A stretch of DNA of 64,000 bases from Oscheius sp. JU75. Lineage: Eukaryota; Nematoda; Chromadorea; Rhabditida; Rhabditidae. Below the pieces are notes generated by a model. It made no database searches. It was not told the origin of the DNA and saw nothing but the letters and a program-made list of their open reading frames with translations. Positions 13,498-24,785 of this stretch are shown piece after piece; the first letter of the stretch is position 1, and the number at the start of each line of letters is the position of its first letter. The stretch covers positions 7,378,001-7,442,000 of the forward strand of contig JASJZC010000004.1 of NCBI GenBank assembly GCA_037178855.1. The letters are read 5' to 3'. The translations under genes were made by a program, and so were the position numbers.

Positions 13498-15487
13498 CTA
13501 TTCGTAAGTAGGCGTGCTGACGGCGGAGCCGCCGGGGAGACAGGCGTCCCCGCCACAGCGGGAACAGAGACCACGATCCTCGTAGCGGAGAATCGACATG
13601 GCCTCGTCGTAGATTTTCGAGTCCGGGAATTCAACCTTGGTCTGTTTCTTGTCCGTGGCGTAGACTATGGAAGTACAGCAGACCTCGGCTCGGAGAGCAT
13701 TCTTACCGAAGAATTTCCATTGACAGACCTCGGAGGACTCGGAACCGACGTCTAGAAATGGTCACTGTCAGTCTGTCTCTGTCCATTGATCACTGGAACT
13801 GCCTATCGTCTGTCTCTGTCCAAAGTCCCTACTACTCTGTATTAGTCTCTATCGCTGTCATTATTACTGCCATTATCTCTCTCTCACTGTCCCATGTCCA
13901 TTGGTACTGTCGCTGGTACAATCTCTGTCACTATTACTGTTCCACGTCCACTGATACTGTCACTGTCCCCATCTACTGTCTCTCAATTGTATTATCACTA
14001 ACACTGTTCAGTTCCTCTATTTTTCTCAGTCACTGTATCTCTCTGCATCTGTCACTCTCTCTCCTCCTGTTCCCACCTTTGACAAACAGAATCCTGTCAT
14101 GGAACTTGACCGCCAGCCGGTCAAAAAGCTCCAGATTCTTCATAATGTTGTCGTCGGACTGACTCGTATACGAGTACTTGTTGTTGTGACGATTGATCAG
14201 GAGCTTGATGGAAGGCTTATGAGTTCCAAGAATCAGACGGTCTGCCTCCGCCTTGGTGTGAACTATGGGAATGCTGCAAGTAGCCAATGGCTCTCTGTCG
14301 TCCTTTCTGGCTCCATGAGCGTCGAGCCAGGATTGGCATTCGTTGATCAGGTCCTGAAAGTTTATTGTACTGTACTCATACTGTTCATCCAAGCAGACAG
14401 AGTCAGCCTAATACTACACCTAACGAGTCAGGATTGGTCTATTCTTACAGTAGTCTAGTGCATATCGAAACTCTCAACTACCGGTCAGAAGAAAGTTATG
14501 CGATCGTTATGACTGTTATGAAACAGCGCAATTTACAGACTCATCTCTAACTCTTGGAACAGTAGATGGGTATGAGTCCATTTTAAGAGAGGCAAGTAAG
14601 AGTCACCACTGTCAGACAGAACAAGACGCTGATCAATGCGACTCTTGGAACACTAGATGAGAATAAGCGTGGGTCTAGAGACTGTCAAATAAAAGCCACG
14701 ACTACTAAATGTAGAGTATGCGTCAAAAATTGTAGATCACTGGTCAATGCGACTCCAGAGCATTTGATAGGAATGAGTATGAGTCTAGAGAGAGTCACAT
14801 AAGCCTCTTGACTACCAGACACACGGCGCGAGTTCAGTAGACACTGTGATTTCGTGACTATCAGACAAAGTAAGAGCGTGACTCTTGGAGTACTTGCTGT
14901 GAATATGAGTATGGGTCACACGACAGTCTGAACACTCATTTACCAGACAGAACAGGATCCCGGTACTCTTGGGTACAGGGTAATGAGTATAAGTCAAGAG
15001 ACTAGGATTCACTAGACTCTCAGTTCAGATTCAGTAGATAGAACTTTTGACTACCAGACAGGGTGGGACTGTGAGCCTTGGAGCAGTACATAGGCATGAG
15101 TATGAGTTAAGAGACTGACTCGTGACTACTACTGTACACAGCTTCTTCTCCTCGACTCACCTGTACTAGATAGTACCTGGCCTCTCTGTGGATCTGTTCC
15201 ACCTCGAAACGACAGTCCGGGAGGGGGACTGATCCATCCCTTAGGAAGTCCAGAATAATCCCAAAGTGTCTCCCACTCCTATCAATGAGAATCCAGCCGT
15301 CAGAGTCAGAAACAGTCGGTAGTCTTCCACTGAACATAGCCCTCAGCATTGTGTCCTGTTTGGCCAGAGTTGACCGTGTGGTATGGAATAGAGAACCACC
15401 GACGTTTAGCTGGACATAGTCAGAGGCTGTAGCCTTTACCTGCAGGCATGAGGGGCCCTGTAAATCTTTACCCAGCTCTCCTGCCAT
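13498..15487 (-). CDS. BTB/POZ adaptor of the BACURD family (KCTD10/13/TNFAIP1)
   Basis: A cullin-3 substrate adaptor; in other animals BACURD proteins direct RhoA for ubiquitination. Minus-strand exons 15487-15161, 14353-14077 and 13751-13498 give 285 residues. The N-terminal T1/BTB domain is clear ([53 protein letters not shown]). It is followed by the family-specific middle and C-terminal blocks [22 protein letters not shown] and [22 protein letters not shown] Cys-rich CSRCGGDAC near the C-terminus is not something I recall in the vertebrate proteins. The ATG at 15487 follows TTTTCAG directly. The 0.8-kb first intron is filled with degenerate GACTCTTGGA/TATGAGTATGAGTC repeats. KAP3 starts about 0.3 kb downstream on the same strand. 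Confidence 0.92.
14354..15160 (-). repeat. Intron made of degenerate GACTCTTGG/TATGAGTC repeats
   Basis: The first intron of the BACURD gene is built from loosely repeated blocks in which GACTCTTGGAACAGTA-like, CCAGACAGAACA-like and TATGAGTATGAGTCTAGAGA-like motifs recur roughly every 70-130 nt. The order of the motifs is partly kept from block to block, which suggests old tandem duplication. Confidence 0.5.
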
Positions 15488-15980
15488 CTGAAAATCAGTT
15501 TCTAATTGGAATTTTGCAAATTCTTCTAGGCTTTTTGGCTTTTTGGATTTCTAGTTTTTATTTCCTAGCAATGCAAACAATACACAGCGTCCTTTTGAGT
15601 TCAAAACATTGCTTCATACCTTAAAAATTGTTCCTATTGCGAGTACTGAGTACTTATAGCAACCGCGACGGAAAACCGCCGATTAGTCTTAAAAAAACAG
15701 GAAGTAAACATCAGGATTCGTCGTATTTCTTGTCTAGAAAATGTTCATTCCTTTCACGTATTGGTTTTTTTTAACCTTTTGCGAGTTTTTTTGTACCCAG
15801 TTTGACACAAATTTAGCATAAATGGTCAGCAATGAGGTATTGAACTGTCTTGAGCAGATTCTATAGTACTTCTGACAATGAGAACACGAAGAATAACAGT
15901 TCAATTGAAACGAGAACAGATAACAATGTTAGGAAAAAGAGAAGGGGTTCAACAATATAACGATTATAACAACCGGGCTT
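15488..15980. other. Intergenic spacer, no feature seen
   Basis: Spacer between the BRX1 stop and the BACURD start on the minus strand. It is A/T-rich and contains no exon or RNA gene that I can support. Confidence 0.4.
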
Positions 15981-18928
15981 CTAGCTCGAGATTTTGGCCT
16001 TTTTGGCGGCTTTGCGGGCATCCTTCTGTCCGATCTTTCTCTTCACAGCCTCGTCAATCTTCTCGGCCATGCGGGCAGCTTCCTCGTCTTCTGGTTGACG
16101 TTCAGTATTGAACAGTTCCTCATTCAGCTGGTCGAGCATCTTCGTCTTCAGCACGTCGCGCACGAATTCGGATTTGGCGGCTTCGGCCTGCAAATTGGAT
16201 TGTTATAAAAGGGCTTCCATGATATTTTTAGCATTGATACTCAAAATGATAGATTTAATATAGCAGAAGAGCCTGGAGCATCTGGATTAACTAGTCAGCA
16301 ATAAGTTTAATGATTCAATAGCACTTCCCTTGTTCGTAACCCAGAATCTTGATTCGACTAGCGGCTAATAGTAAAAGTCAGCTGAATCGAGAGACAGAAA
16401 AGTCAATCGAAATATAGCGATCCATAAACAGCGTGAGAGTATAAGTCAAATAGAGAAATGGAATGAGTACCAGTCTGAAACCTAATGTACTGTCTACTTT
16501 CCTTTTCTGATCAACATTTCTGAATTACAGACAGCGTAAGATTTTTTTCTATCCGGTTAAACATGCACTAAAGGCAAGTAGCATGAAAATGACTATGAGC
16601 TAAGATAAGGTTTCAGACTGACCACATATGGTCAGACCCAGTGTGTGTCGCTGAAGAAAGATAGTAAGAGTCAAGAGTCATTGGTTCAGAGCTTCCACTA
16701 AGGAATTCGAACATTACAATGACTGCAAGAGTACATAATGGAACTGTAAGAGTCAAGAGCTATGTCTTCCAGTTGGGATAAGGTTCCAGATGATTCAGAG
16801 TAACAAGATAACCATGAGGCACTGGACAAGTCTGTAATAGTCAAGGAGTCAGAACTTCCAGAAGAGGGCTAGTGTTCAGTCCGGTTCTCAGTGACTTTTC
16901 CACTCTTCTAGGGCAGAAAGGGATGAAAATAGCCCATACCTTATGATGAAGTTCCTTCTCGATCGTCTTGCCCCTATCTTTCAGCTTCGCGGCCCTTCGG
17001 GCGGCATTCGGGCTCTCGTAGTCCGGATTATCGTACAAGACGGCTCCCTCAAACGACCCATCAAAGATTCTGATCGTCTCCATCACGAAACGTGGGCCGA
17101 TTTCCTGCAGCTGAAGGGTCTCGTCCACAATTTGGAAGTTCCTGAACCAGATCTTGTTGTCGGCGGTGACGGAGAAGGAGAAGACGTGATCGACGAACGG
17201 CTGCGATCTGGGATGGTGATTCGGGGTCCCGAAGGTCTGCAGATTATTGAAGTTTTTGGCGGGACATTCAAAAATACCTGCATGAGGGAGTGCTTGATCA
17301 GTGTCAGATGCGGGACCTCGTCGAATTTGCTGTCGAAGGAGAGGATTGGACGGGAAGCCTAGAAAACTTGTAAATATATAAAAAGTACAGAGAATACAGT
17401 ACTTTAAGACAGTTTCCGGACAATTTGAGCTCCATCATCGTGTGAATGTTGTGCAGAAGGAACTTGACGGACGGTCCCTCGTCCACGTTCGAGATCCACA
17501 TATACATGTCCTGAAAATGGTAGTGTATTGCCGGTCCGGATTCGGGTGCGCCGAAAAAGGACCCAGTCCGACCCGAAGCACATGCCTGGGTATAGTAAAA
17601 GACGGTGTAGGAGTAAAAGCTTATGCAGACAGGAATAGAGCCGGGAGCATGTAACTGCTGTCAGTGAAAGTCAAGAGTCCCATAGTTCGCCATTTTATCC
17701 GAAGCTTTGAAACTCAAACCAAAATGACTGGCAAAGATCAGATGACAATAAAATTGTAGATTTTGCCCGAATTGTTCCCCACATAACGCTATCCCGGGCT
17801 AACAGGGACAGGATGAGAAGCTGATAGACTGATCGGCTTTTTTTTCACTTTGTGACCGTCCCATAAACTTCCCTTACTTTTGACCTTCCCAAGATTACTT
17901 CTGATTGACCCACATAAAGCTGCATGTCGTAAAACCATATCATTTCAAAAATACATCAGTGTGCTTTTAGTGATACGGCTAAGTTTCGTATTGTGTCATA
18001 GACTAGACCAATATTACGATGTGACGGTCAAAAGTAATAAAAGTTCTTGGGACGCCCAAATGTTTTTATGGGACGGTCAGAGTGAACTAACCCTTACACA
18101 CTGAATAGGCTGCGTTCGACGATCGTTTTTCGAAGATCGAATGGGTTTTTCGAATTACGAAACTTCCAATTATTTTCAATGTCATCGACATCTTCAAATG
18201 TAAACAACAGACCCTTCTGACCGAAAAGGGTGTTGCGTAAAAGGACGAGCGTAAGAATTCTGGTAGAGTGACATGTCCAGATAGACTCGGAAAAGCTCAC
18301 GGCACACCGAATAGCCACAGTTAAGAGTAACAATTCTCTGTCCAAGAGAAAAAGGGTCAAACACATCGATTATGAAGAGGGTTAGCTACAGAAAGCTCTA
18401 CTAAATAGCATGAAACTCGCTAAAGGACATGCCTACTTCGATCAAACAGGAACGAAAGCAACTAGAAAATCAAGCATACCTTGTGTTTCCTGCTCTCAAA
18501 GTAAAGAATCTTCGAGCAATTCTTCATTTCTGCAATCTCGTTGACGACGGTCAGCGTCTTCTGCTTGTCCAGCTTCGAGTCGCCCTTCGAGTGCGGCAGA
18601 AGCATCTAAATAGTGTTTTTAAGTCTATACAAGAGTTCAAAAACTACCTTAACATCGTTCATGAGATGCCTCGTGCGAGCATCGGCTCCCCGCGAACAGA
18701 GGACGAGGACACGTTCGCGGTTTGTCCACAGCGTGGCTCGCTTCTTCTCCTCGACCTTTTCGGCCTAAATTGGCGATTTTTAGCCGAAAAAGGTCAATAA
18801 AATACCGTGGTCTCAACATCACTCTCCTCAGAGCTGTCCTCATCAGAACTCTCGGGCTCTGGAGCCGGAGGGAGCTCTTCTGCTGCCACTGCCTCGGTGT
18901 ACTTCTTGATCTGGGCGAATTTTCCCAT
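15981..18928 (-). CDS. Ribosome biogenesis protein BRX1 (Brix domain)
   Basis: A nucleolar Brix-domain protein needed for 60S ribosomal subunit assembly. Minus-strand exons 18928-18806, 18764-18648, 18605-18480, 17510-17403, 17358-17278, 17236-16940 and 16187-15981 give 352 residues, almost exactly the human length. Diagnostic blocks are NRERVLVLCSRGADARTRHLMNDVK, LPHSKGDSKLD, LYMWISN-like MYMWISNVDEGPSVKFLLHNIHTM, LKLSGNCLK, HHPRSQPFVDHVFSFSV, NKIWFRNFQI and EIGPRFVMETIRIFDGSFEG. The N-terminus is acidic (ESSDEDSSEES) and the C-terminus is Lys-rich, as usual. The start at 18928 lies one base after a TTTCAG acceptor. The two largest introns (about 1.0 and 0.75 kb) carry GTCAAGAG-type low-complexity blocks; the others are about 40 nt. 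Confidence 0.95.
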
Positions 18929-19754
18929 CCTGAAATATAATTTCTTGCATTTTATCAACAAAAAGTTCAGATAGGGTTCACACAAGAAGTATGTCGAGAA
19001 AGGCTCATGAACTGGGAATACGTCCATATTCTTGGGCTTTTTGTCGATAAATTGAGCTCTTACCCCTTCCAAAAGCTATCTTTCGTCAAAACCAGGTGAT
19101 TCGTCGGCTAAATAGCACTGGAGAGCCATAAAATAATACCAAAAGTGTTGAAAAGTGAAACAACTGAACTGCAATCAACTACTGACGGCTTCTACTGCTA
19201 TTTATTGCTCTTTTAGGGTTTTCGGTAGGGATATTACAGCTTCTCAGGCTTGTGATAGACTCAAGGAACAGGCAAAATTGAGAGAAAAGGCTCTAAAACA
19301 AAGAAGCAAACCAATAAAAAGTTCTGGAAAACTTTGGGATAAGTTCATTCTTCGATTTTACAGTTTCTATGAGCCGAAATATACTTTCCTAGAGATCATT
19401 CACACGTTGAGTCCGATCAATACGGTTTCGGAAGACGTAAACAACGAAACTGGATGAAAAAATGAGTGAAAAGGACAAAAAATGTAGGAGGTCGAGTTTT
19501 CGAGGCTTCAAAGCGGTGCCGATTCCATTCCGTGGGTCCCGTCACGAACCGATATTTCCAAATAAAATCGAGCGCGATTGAGTCATTATCGTTGGCTCGT
19601 TTCTCCAGCCAAAATGTCCACATTTCATAGATTTATCAAGTATTTTGACCAAGTAAGCCAACCATTTTAACCAATTTCTCCCGCTAGGAACCATGCCTGC
19701 TCCGCCTGCCTCAAGTTTAGCCTCCTGTGCAGTATAAAAAAAATGATTTTTCAG
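18929..19754. other. Divergent promoter region of BRX1 and the ARG1-like gene
   Basis: The region between two divergent starts. It ends on the plus side in TTTTTCAG directly before the ATG at 19755. I see no exon that matches either gene and no TATA-like element that I would defend. Confidence 0.4.
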
Positions 19755-22703
19755 ATGAATCCGGCCAAGACGGGCAAAGACGAACCGATTGAGGACTTTT
19801 ACGTGCTTCTGGGGGTGGAGAAAACGGCCACGGAAGCCGAGATCAAGTCAACCTACCGTAAATTGGCCCTGAAGTACCATCCGGACAGAAATGCTGGGGA
19901 TGAACACGGTTTTTTTAAATATTTGGCCCAAAAATTGGTCATTTTAGCCCAAGAACTGTTCAAGAAGATCAGTATAGCCTACGCGGTGCTATCAGATCCA
20001 AACAAGAGACGGCAGTACGACGTCAGTGGGCCGAGTTCGAGCCAACTGGACTTTGAGGGATTTGATCTGACCGAGCTAGGTGGTGTGGGTCGCATGTTTG
20101 GAGCTCTTTTCACCAAGCTGGGCGTCCCAATCCCCACCCAGATCATTCCCAAGGTACTTTTCCATGTTTTTTGTCACAAAATTTCCATAGGTCCTGGCCC
20201 AGGCTCGGACCCTGTGCGAGCATATCGAGTCATCGCCGGCCAGACTCCTCACGCCGGGAGAAAACGTGTCCGCGAGCGTGGCCAAACAAGAAGCCGAATT
20301 CTACGCGATCGAGATGAAGGACGAGTACAAGCAAAGCGGCGTCTCCATCATATGCAAGAGCCCCTCGTCGAGCAAATTCAAACTTGTGCTCTTTGATAGG
20401 GAAGGCGGTGTCCGGATGATTCAGGTACCTTCTCACATCCTCCATTTGTCTATTGAGAGAGTTTTTGCCCAGGAAATTAGTAAGTAGGCAAATGCAAAAG
20501 CGATTACGCATTCGCGTTTTTCGGCTCCAAGATGACTTGTTCTGCAAAGTTGTAGATATACGCAATTGTATATTTCTTACATAAGGAGGGTACTTATATT
20601 AGAGATTTTACGGTAAATGCAAACCACAAACTGAATGCCGTAGTTATCGGTCAATGCCCCACATACAAATGTTCCGTGGTTCCTTCTGTGCGATGTCAAG
20701 ATCTCTAACCCGAACCCTCTGAAAACTAACAGTGATGCCAACTTCTAGGGCTAGCATGTTCAACCGCCCCTAATTGCCTATCAGTCACGGATCCTAAAAT
20801 ACTTTAGTGCAACTGTCGACAATACATGGGCAAATCGAAGTCGAGAACAGTTTTTTGCTTGCTGCGCGCGCAAAAAAGACTCTAACATCACCCTAAGTTT
20901 TAGCTGAACTGGCTGGTACCATTTCAGTCAGAAAAAGTCATCTTGACCCCGAAAAACGCGAATACGTAATTGGCAAAAAAATTATCAAGACCTTACTGAA
21001 AAGATGTCTTTTCTCACAACTTTTCTATTATTTGTGCCTTTAGGAAAGCCAGAAACGGAAATCCGGCACCCAGGCAGAGTTCTTCTTCGTCCCGCACACA
21101 ATCGTGAACATTGGTGAGTTCAATCCGATGAAATATCACATGGAGGACAAGGAGACGCCTCTCCCCTTCCACTACCTCGATCTCCTAGGTATTTTTTCTA
21201 TGTATCCCCGCTCAAAATACCCATTTTTGTAGAAACCCAGACCGCGCAACTGCTCCAAAATGGCAAGCATATTCTCTGTGTTTATGGCGACAATTGGATT
21301 AATTCTGTCAAGTAATTTTGCTAATTTTTTTTGACTAAATAAGGTTTTCAGATATTCAATCAGTTTCCTGCCAATAGACTCAACGGCCCGGGAAGATTTT
21401 GCGATAATTCTCGAGGTGGAAAAGGAGCTGACGGAGAAGAAGAGCGACATGGCACGCTTCCAGATCGAGTACATGAATGCGAAGAAAAAGTGGGTTGCCT
21501 TTTAAGGTATTTTGGTCGTTTTGAAGATGAGGGTATACTTTAAGCCCTCTTTATGATGTTTCAAAAGCTCTGTAAACGTTTTCTGCACGCAAATAGCTTC
21601 AAACCCGTTCATAATAGGACGCAAAAGCGTGTTTATTGCCTAGAAACCAGAACTATACCATGACAGTTTTGTATAGTAGCTTACTTACCACGATTTAATC
21701 AAACTGCTGGAGGATGATTTGGTAAAGAAAGTGACACTGTCGAAGCTTTTGGCTGGTTCAGTGATGGAACTGCAGCCTACTATTTTCTAGCTGTCTTGCA
21801 ACTTAAAATTTTAGAAATCAATGTAAAGTTGGCGTTAAAAACTGGTAATAGATGTCTTTGCTCGGCAGTAGAGGTTTTTAAGTTGTAGAAGTTTCGGCCG
21901 TGTCCTACACTGGTTGAGAACGTTCGAAACACTGAGAAAGCTGGAAAGTGGACTGCAGCATGGTCATGTGGCCGTCGGCGCGGTGTCTGTTCTTTTCTGC
22001 TCATATCAAAATGATCTGAATAACTGGAGCCTCAAATGAGAAAGTATGAAATAAAGACGGGCGGAATATGCGGAGGTGCCCTTTTGTATTCGGAGTGTGC
22101 ACCAACTCGTAAAACATACAGTCTGTGTATCAAAATTGTCTATGGTAACTTGCCGATACGCATCCATGTGTTATAAGATTTGGTGCGCGTTCGAAAGTCA
22201 AAATGGCACCTCCGTATATTCCACATTTCGTCCGTCTCTTGTTTAAATGCCCTTGAATCAGTATCAACTTGTGCTAGATTATTGTAGTTTGGTCTATCGA
22301 ATTCACTGTGCGTCTCCAACTCTTGAAACAGTATGATTGATAGATCACGGTAGAGACTCTTCTAAACTGCCGGGCTACTGCAAATATGACAATGTTAGAT
22401 AAGTTGGGGCGCAGCCAGGCTCCCGTTTGCGGCTTTTAATTGTACAATACAAAGTAGCGCGATGGTTAGAAGTTGATTCGCCGGCACTTCCAGATTACTT
22501 TTCTCCAAGTCTACTCGCCTAGAACTCAATCTTTCAGGTACGAAGAATCCTGCATCCGTCTCAAGGTCGAGGACAAGGACATTACTGAGAAATTGAAGCT
22601 GCGTGAGAAGGCCTACGATAACGTGATTGCGAGCAGTCAGGCCCGGTATCAGCAGTCTATGAGCCCCGCGAAACAGTCTCGCGGCTTCTTAGGACTCTTC
22701 TAG
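19755..22703 (+). CDS. J-domain co-chaperone, ARG1-like
   Basis: A DnaJ-family protein resembling plant ARG1 and its animal relatives. Exons 19755-19908, 19948-20153, 20191-20424, 21044-21188, 21233-21311, 21352-21489 and 22538-22703 give 373 residues. The J-domain is N-terminal ([20 protein letters not shown], with the HPD catalytic tripeptide in KYHPDRN). It is followed by the ARG1-type blocks [47 protein letters not shown] and [11 protein letters not shown], and a C-terminal coiled coil ending in SRGFLGLF. The start follows TTTTTCAG directly. Introns 3 and 6 each hold a short element with terminal inverted repeats (20501-20973 and 22055-22237). The molecular client is unknown to me. Confidence 0.87.
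20501..20973. mobile_element. Inverted-repeat (MITE-like) element in an intron
   Basis: A 37-bp arm at 20501-20537 and its inverse at 20936-20973 match at most positions (core TTCGCGTTTTTCGG against CCGAAAAACGCGAA, ending in the same AGATGACT/AGTCATCT). They enclose about 400 bp with no coding capacity. The inner flank carries TTCTGCAAAGTTGTAGA, which recurs near 12936, 13305, 44860 and 47944. Confidence 0.6.
22055..22237. mobile_element. Short MITE-like element with ~50-bp inverted arms
   Basis: The left arm (22055-22105, from AGACGG through GGAATATGCGGAGGTGCC to GCACCAA) pairs imperfectly with the right arm (22183-22237, GGTGCG through GGCACCTCCGTATATTCC to CCGTCT). The whole is about 183 bp, non-coding, and lies in intron 6 of the ARG1-like gene. 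Confidence 0.6.
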
Positions 22704-24061
22704 AACCACGTTTTCCTTTTTCTTGAACCGCCTTTTGTCTCTCCCCCGTTCTTGGCAGAATTCACTCGTTTTACTCTCTATCCGAAGATATGATCCGAAT
22801 AGATCTCATCATCCTGTCCTAGTCATTTCAAGACGCCTGTCATCCGAAAGTTTTTGATATATAAACTGCCTGTGGAAAGATGCTAAGTTACTAAAGAATA
22901 TAATGTTATGAGTCTGACAGAGACCAAGCATCGGAAGTGACAAGCTCTATCCTGTCACAATTCGATCAGGTCCACCAGCGAGTTTTTGACAGGGACAGAT
23001 GCGGCAAGCTGTGATCAAGTGGACAGACACGGGTTCAGACAGGCTCACCTGGGTTAACAATGTAGGACTTGCTGACAAGCAGGGCTTCCGGGAGGGTGGC
23101 AGAAATATTTTGGATATCACAAGTAGAGGTCAGACCTGAAGGGAAGAAGGTGGCCAGCTTTACAGAACAACAAATTGACATTCTGCTATACTCATAGGAG
23201 ACAAGATATGGGAGAATTGGAGGTAAACAGGTTGAGAGGCAATTTAAGATATGGGAAGATGTTACATGTTACAGACAGACGCCTTTTGCCAGTTGTATGT
23301 AGGATCAGAAGGACAGGCCGATTGAAATATAGGAGGGCTTCTTGAACAGACAGGATAGGAATGAGACAATCGACGAAACTGATTGGCAGTAAGAAAGGAA
23401 AGTGCACATTACAGATTGAGAGAGGCGGAATCCGAAGAAGTATGGCTTCCAGAGCCAGAAAAGAACCAGTTGACGGAAAGGAAAAGCATAGTTTATGACA
23501 GCTGACAGACAGGATAAGAGATGGTCAGGGTGACAGCGGCAGGATGATATAGTGAGAAGGTGATAGGTTCACAGAGTCCGCATCCAAAGAATTCAGTTGG
23601 CTGAAGGGAAGGACATAGTTTCTAACAAGTTGGCAGACAGGATAGGATATGAACAGGGATAGTACTAGACTGGAACAGGTTGACATGGACAAGTTGACAG
23701 AGACAGAATCGAGAGGAAAATAGTCGACAGAATATGAAAGAAATCAATTAAAATGACAGCATACACAGAAAGGCACCCGTTGTCGACACAGTTAGACAGG
23801 TTGACGGAACCGTAGGGGTCTCCCAAACTGTTTAGATGAGTTACAGTTTGTCCAAGAACAATTCATAAAATTCTCACCCCTTTGCAACAACTCTTTCACT
23901 CCTATTCTTTCCCTTGCACAGGGTCCATAAACTCTCTGACATCACCCCCTTGCGAAATCCCCTCCCCATCCAGTTTCCGCGCTCTGAAACAAGCCTGGGT
24001 GGGCGTGGTCAATCGGAAAAAGAACCAATCAGAGCCAGGCACAGCCCGATCGTGTCTCTGC
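22704..24061. repeat. Spacer with TGACAG-rich low-complexity DNA
   Basis: No exon is visible. From about 22900 to 23830 the plus strand is filled with loosely spaced TTGACAGG, GACAGGAT and GTTGACAGA words. The same kind of block occurs in two lis-1 introns (33.3-34.1 and 34.7-35.4 kb) and in a cbp intron (62.3-62.6 kb). Confidence 0.5.
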
Positions 24062-24069
24062 TGACGTGT
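24025..24069 (+). promoter_or_regulatory. CCAAT box and TGACGTGT (UPRE-like) element
   Basis: A CCAAT at 24025-24029 and TGACGTGT at 24062-24069 lie 120-160 bp upstream of a TATA-like sequence in front of xbp-1. TGACGTG is the core bound by ATF6/XBP1-type bZIP factors, so autoregulation of xbp-1 is a reasonable inference. The sites are short and are predictions only. Confidence 0.4.
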
Positions 24070-24185
24070 CTTTCAGCCTTGCCTACCTCGTCGCGAGGAG
24101 TCCGCTTCAACACTTCTCCATCGGGCTCACGCCCTCTAGAGCCAAGTTTATACGACTAATTGTGAGTTTGTTGACCTATTTGGGG

Positions 24186-24193
24186 TATAAATA
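24186..24193 (+). promoter_or_regulatory. TATA box candidate for xbp-1
   Basis: TATAAATA stands out as an exact TATA consensus 0.6 kb upstream of the xbp-1 start codon and downstream of the CCAAT and UPRE-like sites. A splice acceptor (TTTGCAG at 24773-24779) just before the ATG implies a 5' leader intron or trans-splicing. Confidence 0.45.
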
Positions 24194-24555
24194 TACCACA
24201 ATAGACTGTAAAAGGAGCCAGAAGGAGTCAGGGCCTTGGTTGGTCCTAAACTTTCCAAAATACCAGATATCTCCATTCCATTTATTCTCTTTCCTTAGCA
24301 ACTTTCTGAGTCTATTACACTATTTATAGACAATGTGACCTGGAAGTTTAGAAAATATCGGACAATTTGGGCTATGGGATGCAAAAATCAATAAAACACG
24401 TGGCTCGGGCCTTTTATTGATGAGATTTTCGAATATCTGAGTCAGAGTTTCGAAACGAACTTATGTAGAATATGCGGACGATTTTTTGGAACCAAACAGT
24501 ACCATAGATCTCTAACAAAAGGTTTCCAAAGACCTCAGGAAGATAAAAAGTTTTG

Positions 24556-24627
24556 GTCACACCCGGGGTTCGAACCCAGGCTGTTTGGTATTGTAATCGG
24601 ACACCTGGCCGACTGCGCTATAGGAGC
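24556..24627 (-). repeat. tRNA-like sequence, probably decayed or SINE-derived
   Basis: On the minus strand a 72-nt stretch has a box A (TATAGCGCAGTCGG), a T arm with perfect stem and loop (CTGGGTTCGAACCCCGG) and tRNA length. The acceptor strands (GCTCCTA and GTGTGAC) do not pair and the anticodon stem is also broken. It lies in the xbp-1 upstream region or 5' intron. It is a tRNA pseudogene or tRNA-derived SINE, not a functional tRNA. Confidence 0.55.
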
Positions 24628-24785
24628 GAAGTCCCTGCCGCTTTTCTATAAGTATGTGAACGTGGCGGGATCTGAAATAGAACCAAGAAACAACTTTTGG
24701 GAGCGTATTGGCTCCATACTGTCCTATTATCAATAGTTCCAAGTCCTCTGTTATCTAACGAAATCACCCTCTTTGCAGAAGTACA

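Noticed and set aside
24025-24043. A full ER-stress response element (CCAAT-N9-CCACG) upstream of xbp-1
   Set aside because: The CCAAT is present, but the five bases after the 9-nt spacer read GCACA, not CCACG, so only the CCAAT and the separate TGACGTGT are reported.
24556-24627. A functional tRNA gene
   Set aside because: Acceptor and anticodon stems do not pair, although the T arm is perfect.
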